Assembly (NCBI GenBank): GCA_963978545.1
Contig: OZ021722.1
Span: 8,523,401-8,587,400 of the forward strand
DNA: 64,000 bases
Direction of reading: 5' to 3'
Source: Linyphia triangularis
Lineage: Eukaryota > Arthropoda > Arachnida > Araneae > Linyphiidae
Below the pieces are notes generated by a model. It was not told the origin of the DNA. It saw only the letters and a list, made by a program, of their open reading frames with translations, and ran no database searches. Numbering within the stretch: position 1 is the first letter of the stretch; every line of letters starts with the position of its first letter. Position numbers and translations under genes: made by a program. Shown here piece by piece: positions 58,001 through 64,000 of this stretch.

Positions 58001-61000
58001 GTCGAAAAGTCCTTATACATGTACATGGGATACATGTACCCATACATGTACCGAAAATGTCGCTAAATGGTCGCCAAACTTGGCGACAAAATTAGTCGCC
58101 AAAACCATCGCCAACTTGGCTCTATCTCGCCAATTTGGCGATATTCCCATTACCATAATGTTAAATGCCCTGCCCCTTGAAACTCGCTTCCAAGAGTTAC
58201 CTCTGTAAAACTCGTTATCAAGCGATAACACCCCTATTGTCGGGAAACCAACTTAAAGGCGAACTATTGCACTGCCTTATGTAAAATGTACATAAATTTT
58301 CCTATTTACAAAATGAACACTACGAAATATTTACAAATATACAAAAATTCGTAACAATATTTAATCTACAATGATTAATAAATTTTTTACTATCCAATCA
58401 TTATAAGGTCCAAAAACGACAAAAGTCTAAACGACAAAGTAACATGGGTAAAAATATTAAGGTAGGTAGGAAATTTTCTTTTTGCTAAATATTTTTAGTA
58501 ATTACAGAAAAGGAAATATAGTATGAATATTAATGTTAGATTTAAAATTGTTCAGATGTGTAAGCAGTGATATTAGTATATTTTTGCAGGCCAATATATA
58601 TCCTGGGTATATATCCAGGTATTTACCCGAACTGGATATTTAAAATTTTTCTCCAAGTTTAGCTGCTTATTGCGCAATTGCAAACACATTGTGATCAGTT
58701 AATCGTTTGAATGAATATGTTTTTATTTTTTGTATAACTACTTTTTTTAAAAAGTCTAAGAAAAGTTTAGGTTTTCCAGAATTTTTATATTGTAATTTTG
58801 GAGTAGGTAGGGTTACATGAAACAAACCCATTTTTTTTCTGGCCAAAACATTAAATATGAAGCTATTGTCATGGGTCTATGCAGAAAGTAATTTAGGTCC
58901 GTTTAAGGACCCTTCACAAGATTCCATGTCCAACAAATGGACCCTTCACAAGATTCCATGTTAAAAAAGAAAAAAAAACGGATCCTTCATGATATTTCCA
59001 GTTTGAAAACGGACCAGTTACAAAATCACAAAGTTTATTTTATGCCAAAAGGAGAAAACAGACCGCTTGCCCACATGTTGGTTTCAAGGAAGTAACATCA
59101 TGGACGGCAAACCATATGCTCAAAATATATAAAATTGGAAGTTTTTCACAAAATTACAAAAAATTCTCACAAAAATAGGACCCTGTTAGAAAAAAGAAGA
59201 AAAAACCTAAATAGTCCCCTGATTGTAAAATAAATATCAAGTGGAAAAAATACTTTTCAACCTTCAATTTACTTTTTCTTTTAGATCGATGAGTAATCTT
59301 CGAATAACGAAAATAGTGATATTACTAATTTTGTGGCTATATGTTTTAGTAAGAAAGCTAAAAAACGTTTTCTAATTTTAGCATTTATGAAAGTTCTTAT
59401 GCATTTTTCTAAAAAAAAAAAAAAGTCCTCATAGCTTGATCCCTGTATTTAAGAGAGTTGTTTTCATTTTCTCTGGTTCAACTGCAACGTAGCATTGATC
59501 TTCTTAAAAAGAGCAAATTAAGTATTTTAATAGCAACAAGCGAAAAGAAAAAAAAAGCATGCAATCAATTCGTAAAATTGCGAGCTATTTAATTTAACAT
59601 TCTACTGTTATTGTGTTTTGGAAAACAGGGTTAATACGCTTCAGGGAAAACCTGGAAAACTCAAGGAAATTAAATCAGCCTTAAAATCTCAGGAAAAAAA
59701 GAAAAATCTCCTCTAAAACCTGGAAAAAGTCATTGTTACTCTGGAAAAAAATCCTACTCTTCGATGCTCCTTGTTTAACCCTAACTCAAGGAATTGACAA
59801 CAACAGAATTATTTGATAACATAGACTTGCAGAAAGAAGACTTTTATCAAGTTATCTGAAGAATTTGTGTAATTAAGGTTTGATTATATTTATGTGGCTA
59901 AAAAAATTGTTCCGTGATAAAGAACACGAAGCTGAAAATATCAGGGATTTTTTTTTTTTCCCCCCTTCTTAAATTGAGTACGAACCCTGGAAAAGTTCGA
60001 AGAACACTATTAATAAAATTGCCATGTAAATTTCTTTACAAGAAATTTATAACATTACCATTCCCCGAAAACTTCAAGAATACAAAAATATATCTTTTTG
60101 TGTGTTCTTTTACAGTTCTAGCACCACTTCGTCAACATCCATTGTAGGCAAAGAATCTCCTAAAGTCAGCTTTAAAATTCCAAGAACACATACAACGACG
60201 TCGGAAAGCGATATCCCATCATCCAACTCATCACCTGGTAGTGGAAGGTATACACCAAGAACTCCATACAATTCAAAGAACCCAAGTGAAAGGTAATATT
60301 TTTATTTTTTTCCCCCCGTGCTGGTTTTTCTGCATGATATTTGTAGTGCACAAATCTCCATTTTTTACAGCAATAAGTTTAGAAGAATGCATCTGTTAGA
60401 AATCCAAATATTTAACTTACAGAAGTTTCTAAAGTATAGCCATTTAGGTTTTTAACCAACTGTGCTTATTTGACATTTAATTTTTAATTCAAATAACTCA
60501 TAAATTCTTTTTTTTTTTTAAATTGATAAAAAAAAAAAACTTATTTTAAAGATGGTAAAAAATAAATACATGGCTCCCCCCCTCCCATCTCCCTTCCCCA
60601 ATTTTCTTCTTAGCAAAATGTTAAAATGATTACGAGATTGAGCACTTGATGTTTAATCTAAAATAATGAATACATTTTTTACAGTGAATTCATTAGAAAT
60701 ATTAAATATAGACCTTTTGCATACCGAATATCAACTGGAAAATTTTTCAACTTTCCACTTACTTTTTCTTTTAGGTCGATGACTAATCTTCGAATAACAA
60801 AAATGGTAACTTAGTCAATTTTTCAGCGACGTGTTTTGAAATATAAAGCTAAAAAATAAAATTTAATAAAAATTCCAATTTTAGCATTTATGAAAGTTCT
60901 TAGGTATATTACTAAAAAAGTTTTCAAAGGTTAATCCCTGTATTTATAAAGGTTATTATTAGTAAGTTAATGTATTAAGAAATTCTTTCGAGTAATTAAT

Positions 61001-61602
61001 GTGTTTTTTTTAAAGTTATTTTCATTTTCTCTGATTCAACTAGAAATGAAATTTAATGACGGATGACGTCAGCAATCAATTTGAAAACGTTTTAATTTAA
61101 TATTCTGTTCTACAAAAGTTCGAGGACCACTATTAATAAAAAATTGCCTCGTCAATTTTATTACAAAATATTTAAAAAAAAAAAAAATCCTTTTTCTTGA
61201 AAACTTCAAGCATACAAAAATTTAACCCAATAAAAGAATGTTGTCTCCAAAGAATCCTCTTGCAAGCATGATTATTCAAATAATTTTCAACTTATAACTT
61301 TTTCGTGCGTTCATTTAAGATCCCAGCTATATCTCTTTTTATTGTTCTTTTACAGTTCTATCGGCAGTTCGTCGACATCAGTTGTAGCCAGAGGATGTTG
61401 CAGGATCTCGTGTATCTTAGTCGCTGGAATCATAGAATTAGCTGTGATTCTTGGCGTGATCCATTTCTCGCCAAAGGACACCATAACAGGAGCGCTGGTC
61501 ATAGTGCTATTGTCTATCTTGTTTGTCATCACGTTTGTGTGTCTCCTGGCCGTTTTCAAACTAGGGCGTCCTCTTCGGATAGGACAAGCCAATTCCGTTT
61601 AA
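54168..61602 (+). CDS. Unrecognised multi-exon gene with tandemly duplicated Ser/Thr/Pro-rich exons and C-terminal double membrane segment
   Basis: I do not recognise the family. Coding parts are 54168-55006, 56073-56165, 57095-57295, 60116-60292 and 61356-61602, totalling 1557 nt (518 residues plus stop). Every junction is AG|GT..AG and phase 2, except that exon 56073-56165 ends GAAAA|GTATT. Residues 1-230 are acidic and Ser-rich without a domain I know. From about 232 a module (SPKV..., TTTSE, SPGS.RYTP, TPYNSKNPSER) recurs in each exon, giving many S/T-P sites. The last exon begins with the module's Ser-rich head (SSIGSSSTSVVA), then Cys-rich RGCCRISC, a hydrophobic stretch about 454-474, a short polar loop (SPKD) and a second about 481-504, then a 14-residue basic tail. 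No signal peptide is seen, so I infer a tail-anchored hairpin membrane protein with a long cytosolic region. The start is the first ATG after a good acceptor at 54156; an ATG at 54072 would need no intron there. Confidence 0.75.
55007..56072 (+). repeat. Intron, paralogous copy 1 of the duplicated exon-intron unit
   Basis: This intron shares its whole length, in the same order, with introns 56166-57094, 57296-60115 and 60293-61355. Shared landmarks are GAACACTTGATGTTTAATC, the CTTTTAGGTCGATGACTAAT stretch, AAAAGTTCGAAGATCACT and the terminal GTTCTTTTRCAG acceptor. It is 1066 bp, close to the uninterrupted copies. Confidence 0.75.
56073..56165 (+). CDS. Duplicated exon B, short form of the module
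   Basis: The acceptor is GTTCTTTTGCAG|TTCG. The 93 nt encode SIASSSSSIVASDGR followed by YTTPRTPYNSKSTSE, so the central SPKV...TTTSE part of the module is missing. Length is a multiple of three and both ends are phase 2, so skipping keeps the frame. The terminal donor is weaker than in the sister exons (GAAAA|GTATTA against GAAAG|GTAA). An internal candidate donor GGAAG|GTATAC at 56117/56118 would shorten the exon to 45 nt, still in frame. Confidence 0.65.
56166..57094 (+). repeat. Intron, paralogous copy 2
   Basis: The 929-bp intron is collinear with the other three introns of the array and has no recognisable insertion. It starts with a short TTA microsatellite at the donor that may have weakened the splice site. 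Confidence 0.7.
57095..57295 (+). CDS. Duplicated exon C, full-length module
   Basis: The acceptor is GTTCTTTTACAG and the donor AAAAG|GTAATT. The 201 nt (67 codons, phase 2-2) encode SLATSSISILARKCFKN, SKVNFTVPEKNTTTSEN, SPGSERYTPTTPSTPCNSK and NKNKR. This is the only module with two Cys residues. An internal donor candidate GAAAG|GTATAC sits at 57241/57242, giving an in-frame 147-nt form. Confidence 0.7.
57641..58356 (-). mobile_element. Solo LTR of a Gypsy-like retrotransposon
   Basis: Read on the minus strand it starts TGTTACGAATT and ends CGCAACA, with a TATA box in CCTATATAAGG (near 57935) and an AATAAA about 60 bp from the end, the layout expected of an LTR promoter and polyA site. 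It is flanked by a 4-bp duplication ATAT (57637-57640, 58357-58360). The paralogous introns have the uninterrupted site (TTGATGTTTAATC), which fixes both ends. No internal retroelement genes remain, so it arose by LTR-LTR recombination. The Gypsy assignment rests on the TGTTACG-type terminus and 4-bp duplication. Confidence 0.8.
58409..59231. repeat. Unclassified insertion in intron copy 3
   Basis: Compared with the paralogous introns this block is extra. It contains a CCTGGGTATATATCCAGG inverted repeat near 58600 and a direct repeat of GACCCTTCACAAGATTCCATG at about 58909 and 58940. No terminal repeats or target duplication are clear, so boundaries are approximate. Confidence 0.45.
59626..59989. 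mobile_element. Small non-autonomous element with CAGGGTT...AACCCTG-type ends
   Basis: It starts CAGGGTTAATACG and ends CGAACCCTG, and is flanked by GAAAA on both sides (59621-59625, 59990-59994). The paralogous introns show the empty site TTTTGGAAAAGTTCG. The interior repeats CCTGGAAAA-type stretches and has no coding frame of note. Confidence 0.6.
60116..60292 (+). CDS. Duplicated exon D, full-length module
   Basis: The acceptor is GTTCTTTTACAG and the donor GAAAG|GTAATA. The 177 nt (59 codons, phase 2-2) encode SSTTSSTSIVGKESPKVSF, KIPRTHTTTSESDIPSSN, SPGSGRYTPRTPYNSK and NPSER. It keeps the ESPKV motif of exon 2 most faithfully. An internal donor candidate GGAAG|GTATAC at 60247/60248 gives an in-frame 132-nt form. 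Confidence 0.7.
60293..61355 (+). repeat. Intron, paralogous copy 4
   Basis: The 1063-bp intron is collinear with copies 1-3, carries the CTTTTAGGTCGATGACTAAT landmark near 60770 and ends in the same GTTCTTTTACAG acceptor. Confidence 0.7.
61356..61602 (+). CDS. Terminal coding exon E with two predicted membrane segments
   Basis: The acceptor is GTTCTTTTACAG and the stop TAA ends at 61602. The first 13 codons are homologous to the head of the duplicated modules. The sequence then diverges into RGCCRISC, a hydrophobic stretch ILVAGIIELAVILGVIHF, SPKDT, and a second hydrophobic stretch ALVIVLLSILFVITFVCLL, followed by KLGRPLR and QANSV. The Cys cluster just before the first membrane segment is the kind of site that is often palmitoylated; this is inference. 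The Ser-rich head shows that the terminal exon also took part in the exon duplication. Confidence 0.75.
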
Positions 61603-61621
61603 GAGGAATTTGCATGATGTA

Positions 61622-61652
61622 AATAAAAGTCTAATTTTTGCAAATAAATAAA
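61622..61652 (+). terminator. Polyadenylation signals of the duplicated-exon gene
   Basis: AATAAA occurs at 61622 and as an overlapping pair at 61643 and 61647, 20-45 bp past the stop codon, followed by a GT/T-rich stretch. This supports a short 3'UTR ending near 61.67 kb. Confidence 0.6.
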
Positions 61653-61679
61653 GCCTGTGAATACGATAAATTTTAATGT

Positions 61680-61924
61680 GCCTACTTATTTTATGATTTA
61701 CAGCTTGTTAAACAAAACATACTTGGACTTATGATAATTGCTAGGTTGCACTATAAGTCTTTAGATAGCTGCAAGGCCACTTTACAATACCTAGACACAA
61801 TATTTCAGACAATAGCTGTCAGCTTTTAAAAGTTAAGGTTGGAACTAAGAACTTTACTGGTGTTCGTAAATACTTACAGTTTCAAAAACGGAATTGAATA
61901 CTAGTACGCGCTTGTCTTTTTCTA

Positions 61925-61959
<35 letters not shown>

Positions 61960-64000
61960 CACATTGCCTGATGAAGTATTTTATGACACATCAAGCAGAA
62001 GTATAGCTGTATGAAAAGATTAGGTGATTATCATTATTTTTTTCATATCAGAATTAAGTTCCTTATTACTTTGTTGAAAGTAGAAAAAATCGCAATTTTT
62101 CTAATAACTTTTGCATTTAAAAATATCGCAAATCTAATTTTCTTTTCCAATCAATTTGACTACGTTTTTGAGGCTCAAAACATCTAATAAGTTAATACAG
62201 GTTTGAATTCTCAAATCATTTTTCAAAAAGATTATTATTCAAATTTCAATTATAACTGTTTGAATGAGGTTTCCCGTGCCAAAAACACGATTTTTTTAGG
62301 TAATGAGTTTAAAATATTAAAATTTATTTTCAGAACAAAATAGTGCTTCAAACTAATAGCATAACTCTCAAGCCTTCAGATGATAAAATTGTCTTGCAAA
62401 ATTCTATCTAGAGATTACTTTAAAGCCGAAATTCTCAAAGGCAGCCGAAATCGGAAAATCGCTTATCTGACTGAATCGCTACACATTACGTGGTGGGAAA
62501 GCTCTATTGGTTACCATGGCAACTTCGCAGCCGAAACGCGTTTCAGGAACACATGGCTGGCGTTCAAAGGAAGATCACATTGATTGAAATTTTTTTCTTT
62601 TTTTCCCTCATGAATTGAGCATTGAGACAAGAGGTTTGCTGTTTATACTTACCGTAAAAATTGGATCTTCATTTTAGAAAATTGTAAAATAGATAATTGT
62701 AGTTTTGAACTAATAAATTTAAATGCAGCCCGACTTTACTGGCAGTAGTGGACGAGCCGCTACTGCCAATGGTAGATCTCTGCAACGCAGCACCACACAA
62801 CTATCTAAAAAAAATTACCTATTTTATTAGAGAATAGAAATCATTTGTAGTGATAAATCAAATATTGTATATTACTTTAAATTGGGCTTTTTCAAATACA
62901 TTGCCTAGTTGCATAAAAATTAATTTTTTTTTTCACTAAAACATTACAAAAAAAAAAAAAAAATGACAAAAAAAAGCATTTTTATTGTTTAAAGTTTAAT
63001 AACTTTTCTTGTTGGATAAATATTTCTAGAAGCCCATGTTAAACTAGCAATAATTAATAAATACTTTAATGTTTAAATGTTGTTTCTGGATGTAATAATC
63101 CCGAAAAAAAGGTACATCAAAAACATATGAGTACATCAAGTTTAAAGTAAGCAATTCCCCCTTAATTCATAGTATACCGACACCCTATGTCTATTTTCTG
63201 CAGATACTTCCACTATAGATATCGACAATGTTAATATATCCTAAAAGCTGTATGAAACAATTAAAATCTTTTATCATGAGTTTCGATTCCTGGTTACCCT
63301 AAATAATGCTCAACTCCTTCTTGATTAGAAGCCAGTCATTGTCTAAAGCTGTAGACTCTACAAATCCAAACTATATAACCGGATACTAAGTTAAAAATAA
63401 GTAGTATTTTGTAGCTGAAAGCATACAATACAACTTATTTCTAACATATATTTTCCTTTATATGCATTGCCAACTTTTATATGCGACTACAAGCTATTTT
63501 GAATTGAGATCAAGTTTTCATGGTATTTGACCACTACGAAGAAAACCATCTATTCCATGCCAATGACAAACTTCTTTTTTCTTGACCCAAAAACAGAATG
63601 CATTATCCTCTACAACGAGTCAATTTTACAAGTTCCAGATCGATTGGATGACGGCAACTGGGTTAAGGGTGAGGGGAGGTTGGCACCTCCACAGGCGCCC
63701 ATGTAAAATTCAACTTTGGGGCATTTCATTTAATAACCGATTCTTAAATTATTACAAAATTTTCATAGTATAATATTTGAATACTTTAATGCGAGGTTTT
63801 TATTATTTTTTCGAAAATTAAAATAAATATGACTTTCTAAAAATATATTTAAAAAATGTTAAAAATTAACTAATTATTTAAATAAAAAAAAAGAATACTA
63901 CTTACCGTTTATTCCTATCTTAAAGTACTCAAATATACATAAGAGAAATATGTATAAAAAAATTTCAAGCATTTATGTCCAATAGGTTTTAAGCTATGTG
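61680..64000. other. Intergenic DNA downstream of the gene
   Basis: Apart from the promoter-like cluster at 62.5 kb and a TTTATATGCATTGCCAACTT repeat near 63460, I see no feature. Confidence 0.5.
62430..62575. promoter_or_regulatory. Promoter-like cluster: RFX X-box and CCAAT
   Basis: GTTACCATGGCAAC (62510-62523) is a near-perfect RFX X-box; ATTGG (inverted CCAAT) adjoins it at 62506. The surroundings are GC-richer with several CpG. An X-box next to CCAAT is typical of ciliary-gene and some other promoters. No gene is seen within the remaining 1.4 kb. Confidence 0.35.

Larger units (their letters stand above)
57296..60115 (+). repeat. Intron, paralogous copy 3, expanded by three insertions
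   Basis: At 2820 bp it is three times longer than its paralogues. The excess is a solo LTR (57641-58356), an unclassified block about 58409-59231 and a 364-bp element (59626-59989). Removing them leaves about 0.9 kb that aligns with the other introns. Confidence 0.75.

Overview
The window looks like AT-rich, intron-bearing, repeat-dense nuclear DNA of an animal, most likely an arthropod and quite possibly a spider. The reasons are animal-type splice sites, many tRNA-derived SINEs, Tc1/mariner, hAT, pogo and Kolobok-like transposons, a Gypsy-like solo LTR, and a non-LTR RNase H fragment of a style I associate with spider genomes. The species call is inference. There is no bacterial-type gene organisation, and most short open frames are chance frames in repeats.

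Layout. 1-12 kb: dispersed repeats and three SINE families, with a complete but dead Tc1 element of IR/DR type (5693-7371) sitting inside a SINE, and hAT elements nested in other SINEs. 13-21 kb: foldback elements, including a 560-bp hairpin built from two copies of a mariner transposase 3' end, more SINEs, a tandem-repeat element, and a few isolated exon-like or promoter-like pieces. 21.7-30.4 kb: two nearly identical 1.48-kb sequences in inverted orientation flank a 5.29-kb DNA transposon (23407-28693) with CACTG ends and a TA target duplication; inside it are a 62-bp subterminal repeat array, a non-LTR fragment and possible spliced exons. 30-49 kb: SINEs, hAT fragments, several foldback/hairpin elements and intergenic DNA.

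49.5-61.7 kb holds the one clear host gene, on the + strand. I reconstruct a probable 5'UTR exon ending at 49881 and five coding exons (54157-55006, 56073-56165, 57095-57295, 60116-60292, 61356-61602). All internal junctions are phase 2, and from the ATG at 54168 the frame is open for 518 codons. The 3' half arose by tandem duplication of an exon with its intron. Each copy encodes a Ser/Thr/Pro-rich module, the last exon starts with the same module and continues into two predicted membrane segments, and three modules carry a second in-phase 5' splice-site candidate. I do not recognise this protein; it is the best candidate here for an undescribed system.

The duplicated introns give a natural 'empty site' for three later insertions (a solo LTR, a 364-bp element and an unclassified ~0.8-kb block), so the insertion history can be read directly. 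61.7-64 kb is intergenic except for a promoter-like X-box/CCAAT cluster near 62.5 kb.
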